Positions 35,810-46,645 are shown, counted from the stretch's first letter. The stretch is DNA of 64,000 bases from Opitutaceae bacterium (GCA_016715765.1 JADJZJ010000006.1:62001-126000); one strand, 5' to 3'. Translations and numbers: made by a program. Notes: a model not told the origin generated them from the letters alone.

Positions 35810-36162
35810 CCCTGCGTTGCATCGGACTCGCCTGCGACGAGCGGGTGAAATCAGGAACCGTGCGTAGTATGCAATGAAGCAGGTTCCTCTGCGTGTCAGT
35901 TGGGTAGCGAAGGCCGGTCCGCGCGCGCGGGGACGTGCTCCACTCGCTCACGCTCGTAGCTACAATTTCTGAATGGACCGATCCGGCCGCTCACTCCGCA
36001 ATCTGAGGCAGCGGCTTTGGGTAGCGTCCGGCCGGCGGACGTGGATCGACCCGCCCGGAGGTCGGGCCCTACCTTTCGGGCACTGTAGGAGCGGCTTTAG
36101 GCCGCGAGGGTTGCGCGATGATCGCGGCGTAAAGCCGCTCCTACAGCCAAGCCCCGGGCCGC
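35810..36162. repeat. 353-bp repeat-rich gap
   Basis: Small hairpin AGGAACC/GGTTCCT (35853-35887), a lone family-B arm (35939-35964), a TTGGGTAGCGTCCGGCC element (about 36015-36075) and a family-C hairpin (36083-36146). No gene seen. Confidence 0.75.
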
Positions 36163-36981
36163 TCAGCGCGGCGGCAGGGTACGGACCATGCGGGTGAAAT
36201 CCTCGAGGCCGAAGACGAAGCCCCATTGCAGGGCGATGCGCCAGAGGGCCTGCTCCTTCTCGCGTTCGCCGCGGGCGGTCTCGCGGTTCTCGATGGCGGT
36301 GACGGCCTCGCGAATGGCCGAGCACATCACCCCGTGCTGGCCCATGTCCACCATGCCGCCGGGGGACATGACGAGGCACCAATTGATGGCAAAGCCGATA
36401 TAAACAAGATGATTGATGCCGCGGTCGAGGCAGAGCGCGGTGAGCTGGTGGCCGTTCTCCGCGATGGGCTCGTCGCCCACGGGCCGGGCCTCGGGCGCAA
36501 AATCCAGCTCACGGTAACGGGCGCTGATGTCGGCCCAGTTGCGGGCGCCGCCGATCGCCTGGTCGCGGCGGAATTGCTGCATGCGTTCCCACACCGGGTC
36601 CTTGGCCACGCGGACACTGGACGGGGTCGGGCCGGCGAGCCGCACGGTCTGCTGATAACCGGGCAGGTGCGAATAGTAGTCGCGGCCGCCGACCACGTGA
36701 AACAGCGGCAGCGACGAGGCGCGCACGGCGGTGAGCAGGGGCGGGAACACTTCCTGGAGAATCCGCCGGATGCGGGGCATGGACTCGGTGGAGCGCCACA
36801 ATCCCGGCCAGCGTTCGGCCGTGCCGCCGTCCCACGCATGCATGACGACGAGGGCGGTGTGGGCCGGCGCGAGTTCGACGTCGGCGGTCTGCCAGCCGCC
36901 GTAGGCTTCACCGGGGACGTCGCGGGTGTAGTCGGCGTCGAACTGCCGGTAATAGCTGGCGGGGAGACGGACCGGATCCAT
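36163..36981 (-). CDS. Isochorismatase-like cysteine hydrolase
   Basis: 272 residues with the isochorismatase-fold nucleophile segment GFAINWCLVMSPGG (Cys near 204) preceded by LCLDRGINHLVYI, and the N-terminal VVMHAWDGG Asp. Family enzymes hydrolyse amides, nicotinamide-like compounds or isochorismate. The usual Lys is not certain by eye. It is the last gene of the ABC importer operon, 12 bp after the ATPase gene, so it may process an imported amide-bearing compound (inference). Confidence 0.8.
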   Translation of the reverse strand: MDPVRLPASYYRQFDADYTRDVPGEAYGGWQTADVELAPAHTALVVMHAWDGGTAERWPGLWRSTESMPRIRRILQEVFPPLLTAVRASSLPLFHVVGGRDYYSHLPGYQQTVRLAGPTPSSVRVAKDPVWERMQQFRRDQAIGGARNWADISARYRELDFAPEARPVGDEPIAENGHQLTALCLDRGINHLVYIGFAINWCLVMSPGGMVDMGQHGVMCSAIREAVTAIENRETARGEREKEQALWRIALQWGFVFGLEDFTRMVRTLPPR

Positions 36982-36993
36982 GGCCGCGGAAAA

Positions 36994-37881
36994 TCAGCTC
37001 GCGGCCGTGGCGTCGAGCCGGGCCAGTTCCTCGCCGACGTTGAAGTTCATCGGGACATCAGGGTCGGGCGAAGGCACGGCGGACAGCAGCAGGCGCGTGT
37101 AGGGGTGGGCCGGCGCGGCGAAGATCTGCGAGGTCCCGGCCAGTTCCACCAGCCGCCCGTGGCGCATGACGGCCACGCGGTCGCAGAAGTTGCGGACCAC
37201 ATCGAGGTTGTGCGCGACAAAGAGGTACGTGAGCTGCAGTTCCCGCTGGAGTTCCTTCAAGAGGTCCAGCACCTGCGCCTGCACCGAGACGTCGAGGGCC
37301 GAGGTGGCCTCATCGCAGACCACCAGCGCCGGCCGCATGATGAGGGCGCGGGCGATGCCGATGCGCTGGCGCTGGCCGCCGCTGAAGGCGTGCGGGTAGC
37401 GGACGCGGTGCTCGGGCTTGAGGCCGACGCGCTGCAGCATGTCGGCGACGCGCTCCTCGCGTTCCGTGCGGCGGGCCAGGCCGTGCAGCAGCAGCGGCTC
37501 GCCCACGATGTCGCCCACCGTCATCCGCGGGTTGAGCGAGGAGAACGGATCCTGGAAGATCATCTGGAAGTGCTGGCGCAGGGGCTTGAGCTGGCCGTCG
37601 GACAATTTCACCAGGTCAACCGGGTCGAGTCCGGGCGGCCGGAAGATCACCTCGCCGGCGGTGGGCTGCACCGCGCGCAGGATGCAGCGGGCGGTGGTGG
37701 TCTTGCCCGAGCCGCTTTCGCCGACGAGCCCGAGGGTCTCGCCGGGGGCGAGGTCGAAGCTCACGTCGTCCACGGCCTTGATGAGCTTGGTGACGCGCGG
37801 CCGGAAGCCGCGGCTCATGACCGGGAAATGCTTGGTCAGACCGCGGACGGACAGGAGGGGGGCCGGAGCAGGGGTGTTCAT
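36994..37881 (-). CDS. ABC importer ATPase, DppF/OppF type
   Basis: 295 residues from the ATG at 37881. Walker A GESGSGKTTTARCIL, signature FSGGQRQRIGIARAL, Walker B LVVCDEATSALD, and the peptide-ABC C-terminal segment HPYTRLLLSAVPSPDP. Hydrolyses ATP to drive oligopeptide- or oligosaccharide-type import with the next two proteins. Its ATG overlaps the TGA of the DppD-type gene (ATGA). The upstream open frame to 38064 is not coding. Confidence 0.93.
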   Translation of the reverse strand: MNTPAPAPLLSVRGLTKHFPVMSRGFRPRVTKLIKAVDDVSFDLAPGETLGLVGESGSGKTTTARCILRAVQPTAGEVIFRPPGLDPVDLVKLSDGQLKPLRQHFQMIFQDPFSSLNPRMTVGDIVGEPLLLHGLARRTEREERVADMLQRVGLKPEHRVRYPHAFSGGQRQRIGIARALIMRPALVVCDEATSALDVSVQAQVLDLLKELQRELQLTYLFVAHNLDVVRNFCDRVAVMRHGRLVELAGTSQIFAAPAHPYTRLLLSAVPSPDPDVPMNFNVGEELARLDATAAS

Positions 37882-38732
37882 CGGCGGAGGGCGTGGCGGC
37901 TGGGCAGCGCATCCAGCAGGGCTTTGGTGTAGGCGTGCTGCGGATTCTTCAGGACGGCGCGGACCGGACCCTGCTCGACCAGGCGGCCGCGGTGCATGAC
38001 GGCGACGTCGTCGGCCATCTGCGCCACCACGCCGAAGTCGTGGGTGATGAGGAGCACCGAGCATCCGATCTCGCGTTGCAGGCTGCGGATCAGGCCGAGC
38101 ACCTGCGCCTGCACGGTCACGTCCAGCGCGGTGGTCGGTTCGTCGGCGATCAGCAATTCGGGCCGGCAGACCAGGGCCATGGCAATGACGACGCGCTGGC
38201 GCATGCCGCCGGACAGCTCGTGGGGATACTGTTGAAAACGATGGGCGGGGTCGGGGATGCCGACCTTGCCGAGCATGTCGATGGCGATGTCGCGGGCCGC
38301 GGCCTTCTTCACCGGCTGGTGCAGCAAAATCGCCTCGCAGATCTGGTCGCCCACGGTGTGCACCGGGGAGAGCGCGGTCATCGGCTCCTGGAAGATCATG
38401 CTCACCAGCCCGCCGCGCACCTTGTAGAGCATGGGGGAGCGTTCATTGAGCGCGGCGATGTCGATGTCGCCCATCCGCGCCGAGCGCAGCAGAATGCGGC
38501 CGCCGCTGATCCGGCCCGGGGGCTGGATCAGGCGCAGGATGGAATGGCTCGTGACGCTCTTGCCGCTGCCGCTCTCGCCCACGAGCGCGAGCGTGCGGCC
38601 CCGGCGGACATTGAAGCTGATGCCATCCACGGCCGCGACCTCGCCGTCGTCGGTCCTGAAGTGGGTGGACAGGTTCTCGACTTCCAGCACGGCGTCGGAA
38701 ACAGGGGCGTTGGGCAGGTCGGACGAAAGCAT
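37878..38732 (-). CDS. ABC importer ATPase, DppD/OppD type
   Basis: 284 residues from the ATG at 38732 (MLSSDLPNAP). Walker A GESGSGKSVTSHSIL, Q-loop FQEPMTALSP, signature LSGGMRQRVVIAMAL, Walker B LLIADEPTTALD, and C-terminal HAYTKALLDALP. Four bp after the DppC-type permease stop and overlapping the DppF-type start, so one operon. May also serve the ATPase-less importer at 9619-14072. Confidence 0.93.
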   Translation of the reverse strand: MLSSDLPNAPVSDAVLEVENLSTHFRTDDGEVAAVDGISFNVRRGRTLALVGESGSGKSVTSHSILRLIQPPGRISGGRILLRSARMGDIDIAALNERSPMLYKVRGGLVSMIFQEPMTALSPVHTVGDQICEAILLHQPVKKAAARDIAIDMLGKVGIPDPAHRFQQYPHELSGGMRQRVVIAMALVCRPELLIADEPTTALDVTVQAQVLGLIRSLQREIGCSVLLITHDFGVVAQMADDVAVMHRGRLVEQGPVRAVLKNPQHAYTKALLDALPSRHALRR

Positions 38733-38736
38733 GGGG

Positions 38737-39870
38737 TCAACGGGCGGAGTAGGGGTCGGCGGCGTCGCGCATGGCGTCACCGGCGAAGTTGAACGAGAGA
38801 ATGGTCAGGACAATGAACAACACCGGGGCGAGAAGCCAAGGGTAGTTCGCGACCGTCTGCAGATTCTGGCAGTCCTGCAGCATCACGCCCCAGCTGACGA
38901 TCGGCGGGCGCAGGCCGAGGCCGAGAAAGCTGAGGACGGTTTCGCCGAGGATCATGCCCGGCACGCTCAGGGTGAGGGTGACGATGATGTGGCTGGTGAA
39001 GCCCGGCACGAGATGCCGGAAGAGCACGCGGGCGTGGCTCGCGCCGAGCAACCGGGCGGCGACGGCGTAGTCCTCCTCGCGCAGGGACAGAATTTTGCCG
39101 CGCACGACGCGGGCCAGGCCGGTCCAGCCGATGAGGCTCAGGGCGATCGTCACGCAGAAATACACGCTCAGCGGCGACCACTCGGCGGGGAAGATCGCGC
39201 CGAAGGCGAGCCAGAGCGGGAGTTGCGGGAGGGCGTTGATGACCTCGATGAGGCGTTGGATGAGGTTGTCCCAGCCACCGCCGACGTAGCCGGAGATGCC
39301 GCCGAGCGTGACGCCGAGCACGAAGGTGATGACGATGGAGATGAGGCCCACCGACAGGCTGATGCGCGCGCCATAGAACAACCGGCTCAGGACGTCGTGG
39401 CCGTATTTGTCGGCACCCAGCAGGTAAAAGACCGCGCCGGTTTCGCCCGCGCGTCCCCCGGCGGTCAGGGCGGCGCGGTCGAGCCCGAAGAAGTGCCGCT
39501 CCATGGGAATGACACCCCACAGCCGGTAGGGTTCGCCGCGCACGAAGAAGCCGAGCGGGATCGTCACCGTGCGGTCCTCGACGTAGCTCCGGGCGAAGGT
39601 CACGGGGTTGTCGAAGCGGCGCATGGCGTTCACGTGCAAGCCGTCCGTGAAATTGAAGCGGATCGGCTGGGGCGGGCAGTAGGAGTATTCCAGGTTGCGC
39701 CAGTCCCGGGTGGTGGGGGCGAAGAATTCGCAGCCGGCGGCCAGCACATAGAGGATGATCAGCAGGAAGAACGCGGCCATGCCGAGCTTGTGCCGGGCAA
39801 AGCGGCGCCGGGTCAGCTCCCAGGGCGAGAGGACGGCTTCGGTGCGGACGGCGGGAAGGTCGTCGCTCAT
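38737..39870 (-). CDS. ABC importer DppC-type permease (copy 2)
   Basis: 377 residues, same architecture and length as 12939-14072: helix near 30-52, a ~90-residue external segment (CPPQPIRFNFTDG to FFGLD), then the permease core with the EAA region. From KYGHDVLSR onward only about four residues differ from copy 1, while the N-terminal ~130 residues diverge. ATGA overlap with the fused protein gene upstream. Confidence 0.92.
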   Translation of the reverse strand: MSDDLPAVRTEAVLSPWELTRRRFARHKLGMAAFFLLIILYVLAAGCEFFAPTTRDWRNLEYSYCPPQPIRFNFTDGLHVNAMRRFDNPVTFARSYVEDRTVTIPLGFFVRGEPYRLWGVIPMERHFFGLDRAALTAGGRAGETGAVFYLLGADKYGHDVLSRLFYGARISLSVGLISIVITFVLGVTLGGISGYVGGGWDNLIQRLIEVINALPQLPLWLAFGAIFPAEWSPLSVYFCVTIALSLIGWTGLARVVRGKILSLREEDYAVAARLLGASHARVLFRHLVPGFTSHIIVTLTLSVPGMILGETVLSFLGLGLRPPIVSWGVMLQDCQNLQTVANYPWLLAPVLFIVLTILSFNFAGDAMRDAADPYSAR

Positions 39871-42800
39871 CGGGAGCCACCTCCGAGGCGGATGCGGGGG
39901 TCGAGCCAGAGCAGGAGCAGGTCGCTGACGATCGTGCCGAGCACGCCGAGGACGCTGAGGACCATGAGCATGGAGGCGGCGAAGTAAGTGTCCTCATTCA
40001 TGAGCCCGAGCATCAGCAGCGGACCAACGGTCGGGAGGCTCAGCACCAGGGCGACGATGGCGCCGCCGGAGACGAGTTGGGGAAAGAGACCGGCGAGGCC
40101 GGAGACGAAGGGATTGAGGGCCATGCGCACGGGGTATTTCAACAGGAGTTTGAGCGGTCGCACGCCCTTGGCGCGGGCGGCGACGACGTAGGGTTTCTTC
40201 AATTCGTCGAGGAGGTTGGCGCGCATCACGCGGATCATCACCGCCGTGCTGCCGGCACCGAGGACGATGACCGGGACCCACAAGTGCTGGAGCAGGTCAT
40301 TAACCTTGCCCCAGGACCAGACCGGGTCGGCGGCGTAGCGCACGCTGAAAAGGCCGGAGACGCTGACGCCGAAATATTCGGAGCTGATGTACATCAGCAC
40401 GAGGGCGAAGAGGAAGGGCGGCACCGACATGCCCACGAAGCCGAGCAAGGTGAGCGCGTAGTCACCGACGGTGTAGGGCCGCACGGCCGAGTAGATGCCG
40501 ATGGGCAGGGCGATGCCCCAGGTGAACAAGATGGTGCAGATCGAAATCGTGAAGGTCAGCAGGATGCTGTCGCCAAGGATCTCGTTGACGGACTGGTTGC
40601 GCTCCATGGAGCGGCCGAGGTTGCCCTGCAGCAGGCCGGCGTCGGCGGAATCGAACGTGGCGAACCAAGGCAGGCCCATCCAGCGCACGTACTGTTTCCA
40701 CGCCGGATCGTCGTAATGGAAGGTCTGCCGGATGTCCTCCAGTTGCGCGGCGCCGCTCGGATCACCGCTCAGCGAGAGCTCGATGGTCTTGGAGGAGAGA
40801 AAATCCCCCGGGGGCAGTTGCACGAGGGTGAAGACGACGATGGAGATGACGAGCAGCGTCGGCACCAGCGTGAGCAATCGCCGCCAGACAAAGGGATGGC
40901 GCACGCCCAGCAGGATCAGGCCGAGGCCCGCGGCCAGTGTCAGGCCCCAACCCATCAACCGGGTGCCGAGATTGCCACCGGCCACGGCCTCGGGCGTTTG
41001 GCCCGCGACGGTCGGCTGCGGCGCAGGCTGGGTGAGCGCGGCCTTGATCTGGGCCACGGCCGCGGCGGTATCATTGGGCTGATCCCAAAAGAAGGTTTCC
41101 ATGCCGAGGTTGCCCGGTGTGTTCAACAGGGCGCCGGCCAGCGCGGGCGCGGGCACGTTGCGGAAACCGTCCTTCACGACGACCGGCAGGGGCGGGGGCG
41201 TGGCTAGGTTGATGGTCCAGAGATTCTCGGCGGCGAGATCGAGGATCTCGCGCATGCGGTCGAAGCGTTCCGCCGCGGTGGTGGCGGTCCGCGCGAGGTC
41301 GTAGAGTTCCATCGCGCGGCGCGCGGGATGATCCGCCGGCGGGGCCTCCAGGCCGGCCCGGGCGGCGGCGGCGGGGTCGTACATCCCGCCGAGCCAGTAC
41401 CAGCGGCCCCACTTCGAGGCCCACAGCGACGAGGGATTGATCGGCACGTAGACGCGCGGATCGAGGTTGGGCATGAATTCCTCGAGGCCGGGCGCGATGG
41501 TGAAATCGTGCTCGCCCGCCGCCTGCTCGACCTGCCACAGCGTGCGCACGTGCATCTGCACCAGCGCGCGCACGCCGACCTCCGCCCAGTGGCCGGCGAT
41601 CATGGCGGCGGCGTCCGCCGGCGTGTTCTCGGAGATGTTGAGGAACCACAACATCCGCGTGCCGTCGGGAAACGTGCGGTAGCCCTCGCCGTCGCGCCCG
41701 GTCAGGCCGAGTCCGTCGAGCAGGGCGTTGGCGCGGTCCGGGTCGTAGGCCGTAAAGGCGTGGAACTGCCGCTCGTGATGGTAGGGCGAATCCGGCCCCG
41801 GCGAATCCTGGGCGGGCTCGCCCACGCCGTTGAACACCGCGGCGATGATCTCCGGCCGCTTGATGGCGAGGGAGAGCGCCTGCCGGAAGGACTTTTCCCG
41901 GAGCAGCCGGCTTTTCCAGGCCGTGGCGGGCACGTGCGGATCAATGGTGCGGTTGAGGTTGACGTGCAGCATGAACAGCGCGCGCGTCGCGTTGTACCAA
42001 TGCTGCAGCCGGTAGCCGCGCCGGGGCGCCTCGCCGGCAAGCAGGGTGTAATCCTCGAAGTCGAGGTGCCGGTCCTGGAAGGAAACCTCCCCGCCGGCCG
42101 TCGCGGCGGTGAGCATGGCCTTGCTCTTGACGTCGGTCATCAGACGGTCGAGGTAGGGCAGCTGGTTGCCCTGCGGATCAACAGCGTAGTAGTAGGGGTT
42201 GCGCACGAAGGCCTGCGGGGGTGAGGCGCGGGCTTCGGCGTAGATCCACGGCCACAGCCGCGGATGCTCCGGGTTGAGGGGCAGCTTCATGCGCGTGTAC
42301 ACCGCGAACGCGCTGGGCAGGTTCAGGGCCTGCATCGTTTCGGCCAGGAGCTTTTGGTCGCCGATCGCGGGGTGGTATTTCTTGAGGTAGTGAACCGGCC
42401 GGAAATGATCGAAGGAGCACGCCAGCTTTTCGAGCAGCATGCTGTTGGGCTCCTCGAAGGTGAGGCGCAGGGTGAGGGCGTCGACCTTCTCCATGCGGCC
42501 CAGCTTGCCGACGTGCATCATGAACTGGTAGTCGGTCTTGAAATAGAGCTTCTCCCACTCCCACCAGAACAGGATGTCATCGGTGGTGAACGGGTGGCCG
42601 TCCGACCAGCGCAGGCCCTGGCGCAAGGTGAAGGTCCACGTGCGCTGGTCCGGGGAGACGGTCCAGGATTTCGCGAGGTGCGGCACGATGGGGTGGCCCT
42701 GCGGCGACCAGCGCACGAGCGACACGTAGGAATAGCGGTTGTTCATCACGCCCTCGAGATCCTGCGGGTTGGTCGCGAGCCGGTGCCAGGTGCCGCCGTA

Positions 42801-43196
42801 ACGGCCGGGACCTTCGACCCCCTCGAGGACCAGCGGCTCCGGACCGGTGCGCTCGGCGACCGGCGGCAGCCGGCCCGCGCGCACGAGCTCCGCCAGGATC
42901 GGCGACTCACCCTTCGGCCACCAGGCGCCGCGTTCGCGCGCCGTGTAATCCACGTCGCGCCACACGACGGGCGGATGCGACGGGTCGAGGCGGGCGGTCC
43001 GGGCCGTCCGTGCGGCGGCGGCGGCGGCCTCGGAGGGCATCGGCGGCATCCGCGTTAGATCCGGCCGGAAAAATGCCCCCACCGCGACCAGCACCAGCGT
43101 CAGGCCGAGCGCCGCACCCGCGCACCCGGCGACGAGCTTGAGTGACAGCGGAAACCGGCGGGAACCGGGGTGGTTCGAGGCGTGATCCTCGCTCAT
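39867..43196 (-). CDS. ABC importer: solute-binding protein fused to DppB-type permease (copy 2)
   Basis: 1,109 residues, intact. Anchor helix near 17-40 (LVAGCAGAALGLTLVLVAVGAFF), SBP_bac_5 domain (YGGTWHRLATNPQDLEG; GLRWSDGHPFTTDDI; LREKSFRQALSLAIKRPEI), second helix LTLAAGLGLILLG, then the permease from RRLLTLVPTLL to DPRIRLGGGSR. It lacks the serine-rich loop of copy 1 after LYFK and thus is shorter there. It follows the broken copy 3 with ATGA overlap and precedes DppC, DppD and DppF, so it is the working translocator of this operon. The substrate is not readable; sialidase and sugar genes nearby suggest oligosaccharide. Confidence 0.9.
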   Translation of the reverse strand: MSEDHASNHPGSRRFPLSLKLVAGCAGAALGLTLVLVAVGAFFRPDLTRMPPMPSEAAAAAARTARTARLDPSHPPVVWRDVDYTARERGAWWPKGESPILAELVRAGRLPPVAERTGPEPLVLEGVEGPGRYGGTWHRLATNPQDLEGVMNNRYSYVSLVRWSPQGHPIVPHLAKSWTVSPDQRTWTFTLRQGLRWSDGHPFTTDDILFWWEWEKLYFKTDYQFMMHVGKLGRMEKVDALTLRLTFEEPNSMLLEKLACSFDHFRPVHYLKKYHPAIGDQKLLAETMQALNLPSAFAVYTRMKLPLNPEHPRLWPWIYAEARASPPQAFVRNPYYYAVDPQGNQLPYLDRLMTDVKSKAMLTAATAGGEVSFQDRHLDFEDYTLLAGEAPRRGYRLQHWYNATRALFMLHVNLNRTIDPHVPATAWKSRLLREKSFRQALSLAIKRPEIIAAVFNGVGEPAQDSPGPDSPYHHERQFHAFTAYDPDRANALLDGLGLTGRDGEGYRTFPDGTRMLWFLNISENTPADAAAMIAGHWAEVGVRALVQMHVRTLWQVEQAAGEHDFTIAPGLEEFMPNLDPRVYVPINPSSLWASKWGRWYWLGGMYDPAAAARAGLEAPPADHPARRAMELYDLARTATTAAERFDRMREILDLAAENLWTINLATPPPLPVVVKDGFRNVPAPALAGALLNTPGNLGMETFFWDQPNDTAAAVAQIKAALTQPAPQPTVAGQTPEAVAGGNLGTRLMGWGLTLAAGLGLILLGVRHPFVWRRLLTLVPTLLVISIVVFTLVQLPPGDFLSSKTIELSLSGDPSGAAQLEDIRQTFHYDDPAWKQYVRWMGLPWFATFDSADAGLLQGNLGRSMERNQSVNEILGDSILLTFTISICTILFTWGIALPIGIYSAVRPYTVGDYALTLLGFVGMSVPPFLFALVLMYISSEYFGVSVSGLFSVRYAADPVWSWGKVNDLLQHLWVPVIVLGAGSTAVMIRVMRANLLDELKKPYVVAARAKGVRPLKLLLKYPVRMALNPFVSGLAGLFPQLVSGGAIVALVLSLPTVGPLLMLGLMNEDTYFAASMLMVLSVLGVLGTIVSDLLLLWLDPRIRLGGGSR

Positions 43197-46100
43197 CGGG
43201 AGCCACCTCCGAGGCGGATGCGGGGGTCGAGCCAGAGCAGGAGCAGGTCGCTGACGATCGTGCCGAGCACGCCGAGGACGCTGAGGACCATGAGCATGGA
43301 GGCGGCGAAGTAAGTGTCCTCGTTCATGAGCCCGAGCATCAGGAGGGGACCCACCGTGGGCAGGCTCAGCACCAGGGCGACAATGGCGCCGCCGGAGACG
43401 AGTTGGGGAAAGAGGCCGGCGAGGCCGGAGACGAAGGGGTTCAGCGCCATGCGCACGGGGTATTTCAGCAGGAGCCTGAGGGGGCGCACGCCCTTGGCGC
43501 GAGCCGCAACGACGTAGGGTTTCTTCAATTCGTCGAGGAGGTTGGCGCGCATCACGCGGATCATCACCGCCGTGCTGCCGGCGCCGAGGACGAGGACGGG
43601 CACCCAGAGGTGCTGGAGCAGGTCAATGAACTTGCCCCAGGACCAGACCGGGTCGGAGGCGTAGCGCACGCTGAAAAGGCCGGAGACGCTGACGCCGAAA
43701 TATTCGGAGCTGAAGTACATCAGCACGAGGGCGAAGAGAAAGGGCGGCACCGACATGCCGACAAAGCCGAGCAAGGTGAGCGCGTAGTCGCCGACGGTGT
43801 AGGGCCGCACCGCCGAGTAGATGCCGATGGGCAGGGCCACGCCCCAGGTGAAGAGGATCGTGCAGAACGAAATCGCCATCGTCAGCAGCAGGCGGTCGCC
43901 GAGGATCTCGTTGACCGCCTGGTTGCGCTCCATCGAGCGGCCGAGGTTGCCCTGCAGCAGGCCGCTGTCCTGGGCATCGAAGGAGGTGAACCACATGAAA
44001 CCCATCCAGCGGACGTACTGTTTCCACGGCGGGTCGTCGTAAAAGAAGCTCTGCTTGATGTCCTCCACCTGGGCGGCCGCGCTGGGGTCGCCGTTGAGCG
44101 ACAGCTCCATGACCTTGGAGGTCACGTAGTCACCGGGGGGCAGTTGCACGAGGGTGAAGACGATGACGGAGATGAAGAGGAGCGTGGGCCCCAGCGTGAG
44201 CAGGCGCCGCCAGACGAAGGGATGGCGCAATCCGAGCAGCAGCAAACCCAGGCCGGCGCCGAGCCAGAGTCCCCAGGTCAGCAGGCGTCCGCCCCATCGG
44301 GCAGTGGCGCTGGCGTCCCGGTGGCCCGAAGCGCGGGGCAGGGGCACGGGCTGCGTGAGCGCCGCCCGGATCTGTGCCGCGACGGCGGGCGGATCGTTGG
44401 GGGTGTCCCAGAAATAGGTTTCCATGCCGAGGTTGCCGGGCCCCTGGAAGCAGACCGCGGCCACGGAATTCGGCGGGACGTTGCGAAAGCCGTCCTTCAC
44501 GACCGCGAGCAGGGGCGGGGGCGTGGCGAGGTTGATGGTCCAGAGATTGTCGGCGGCGATCTCGAGGATCTCGTTGAAGCGCGCCAGCCGCTCCTCCGGC
44601 GTGGGGGCCACGAGGGCGAGATCGTACAATTCCATGGCGCGCCGGGCCGGGTGGCCGGGCGGCGGACCCTCGAGTCCGGCGGCCGTCGCCTCGGGGTTGC
44701 CCTGCAGGCCGCCGCGCTGATACCAGCGGCCCTACATCGGGGCGAAGAAGGAGGCGCCGCCCACAGGCACGAAGTAGCGCGGTTGCAGCACGGCCATGAA
44801 TTCGTCCAGGCCGCCCCATACGGTGAAGTCATGCACGAGCGCCGCCTGCTCGACCTGCCAGAGGGTGCGGACGCGCATCTGCACGAGGGCGCGCACGCCG
44901 ACCTCGGCCCACTGCTCCGCGAGCATGGTGGCGGCGTCGGGCTGGTATTCCTCGGACACGTTCAGGAACCACACCATGCGCGTGCCGTCGGGGAAGGTGC
45001 GGAAGCCCTCATGGTCGCGCCGCGTGAGGCCGAGCGCATCGAGCAGGGCGTTGGCGCGGACCGGGTCGTAGGCGGTGAAGGCGTGGTACTGCCGCTCGTT
45101 GTAATACGGCGAGTCGGGTCCGGGCGAAACCTGGGCGGGCTCGCCCACGCCGTTGAAGACCGCGGCGCTGATTTCCCGCCGCCGCATGGCGAGCGAGAGG
45201 GCCTGGCGGAAGGTCTTTTCGTTGAGCAGCCGGTGCTTCCACGCCGTCTCGGGTTTCGTCGGATCGATCGCGCGGTTCAGGTTCGGGCTCAGGTGAAACC
45301 ACGCCCGCGAGGCGGCGAACGAATGCAGCAGCCGGTAACCGCGGCGCGGGGCCTCGCTGGCCAACAGGGTGTAATCCTGGAAATCGATATGCCGGTCCTG
45401 GTAGGAGAGTTCGCCGCTGGCGGCGGCGGCGGTCACCATGCCCTTGCTCTTGATGTCGGAGACGAGCCGGTCGAGGTAGGGCAGCTGGTTGCCCTGCGTA
45501 TCGACGGCGTAGAAGTAGGGATTGCGGACAAAGACCTGCGGCGCCGAGGCCTTGTAGCTCGCATAGATCCACGGCCACATCCGCGGATGCGCGGGGTTGA
45601 GCGGAACCTTCATGCGGGTGTAAACCGCGTAGGCGCTGGGCAGGTCCATCGCCGCCATGGTCTCCGCGATGACCTTCTGATCGCCGATCTCGGGATGAAA
45701 TTGCCTCAGGTAGTGGGCCGGCCGGAAATAATCCACCGCGCTGGCCAGCTTCTCGAGGAAGATGCCGTTGGGTTCGTCGAACACGAAGCGCAGCGTCAGG
45801 GCATCCACGCGTTCGATGCGCCCGAGTTTGCCGGCGTGGCGCATGAACGTGTAGTCGGACCCGGCGCCGCCACCCGCGTCGGACTTGAAGTAGAGCACCT
45901 CGTGGTTCCACCAGAACAGGATGTCGTCGGTCGTGAAGGGATGGCCGTCCGACCAGCGCAGGCCCGGGCGGAGCGTGAAGGTCCATGTGCGCCGGTCGGG
46001 CGAGGCCGACCAGGATTTCGCGAGGTGCGGCACGATCGGGTAACCCTGCGGGGACCAGCGCACCAGCGTCACATAGGAGTAGCGGCTGCCCATCACGCCC

Positions 46101-46525
46101 TCGAGGTCCTGCGGGTTGGTCGCGAGCCGGTGCCACGTGCCGCCGTAGCGGCCGGTGCCTTCGACGCCATCGAGCACGATCGGCTCGGGTCCGGTGCGCT
46201 CGGCCACCGGGGGCAGTTGGCCCGCGCGAACCAGTTCGGCGAGCACGGGGGCCTCGCCCTTCGGCCACCACGCGCCGCGTTGGCCCTCGGTGTAATCAAC
46301 GTCGCGCCAGATGACCGGCGGATGATCCGGGGTCAGTCGCGCGTCGCGCGCCTGGCGGGCGGCGGCCGCTGCGGCGGCGGGCGGCATCGGCGGCACCTGC
46401 GAGATGTCCGGCCGGAAAAACGCCCCGGCGGCGACGACCAGCAGCGTCAGGCCGAGCGCCGCGCCCGCGCAGCCGGCGATGAGCTTGACCGGCAAGGAAT
46501 AGAGGCGGGATCCGGAGCGAGACAT
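43193..46525 (-). pseudogene. ABC importer: solute-binding/DppB fusion (copy 3) interrupted by TAG
   Basis: Same architecture as copies 1 and 2 (1,110 residues if read through). An in-frame TAG at 44734-44732 follows SFFAPM; the reading continues GRWYQRGG in the same frame, and the paralogues have Trp at this point (WGRWY), so one G-to-A change in TGG explains it. The result is a 597-residue anchored binding protein lacking its last part (44732-46525) and a 480-codon ORF from ATG 44635 holding the remainder plus the permease, without a visible ribosome site. First gene of the importer operon, with a CTACCTGTAT site 120 bp upstream. Confidence 0.85.
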
Positions 46526-46645
46526 TCAGCGGGGTGGCGAGTCAGTCAGAGGGCTGGGCGTGGGCATTCTGGCATCGCGACGAGCAGTCGGGCAACCCGC
46601 GTGAGGTCACGAGTGAAAAATGCGCGGTTCCGGTGCTGCTTTATG

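Noticed and set aside
44732..44734. TAG as a pyrrolysine codon, given an MttB-family gene nearby
   Set aside because: The paralogues have Trp here, the protein is not a methyltransferase, the MttB homologue itself has no in-frame TAG, and no Pyl biosynthesis genes are visible.
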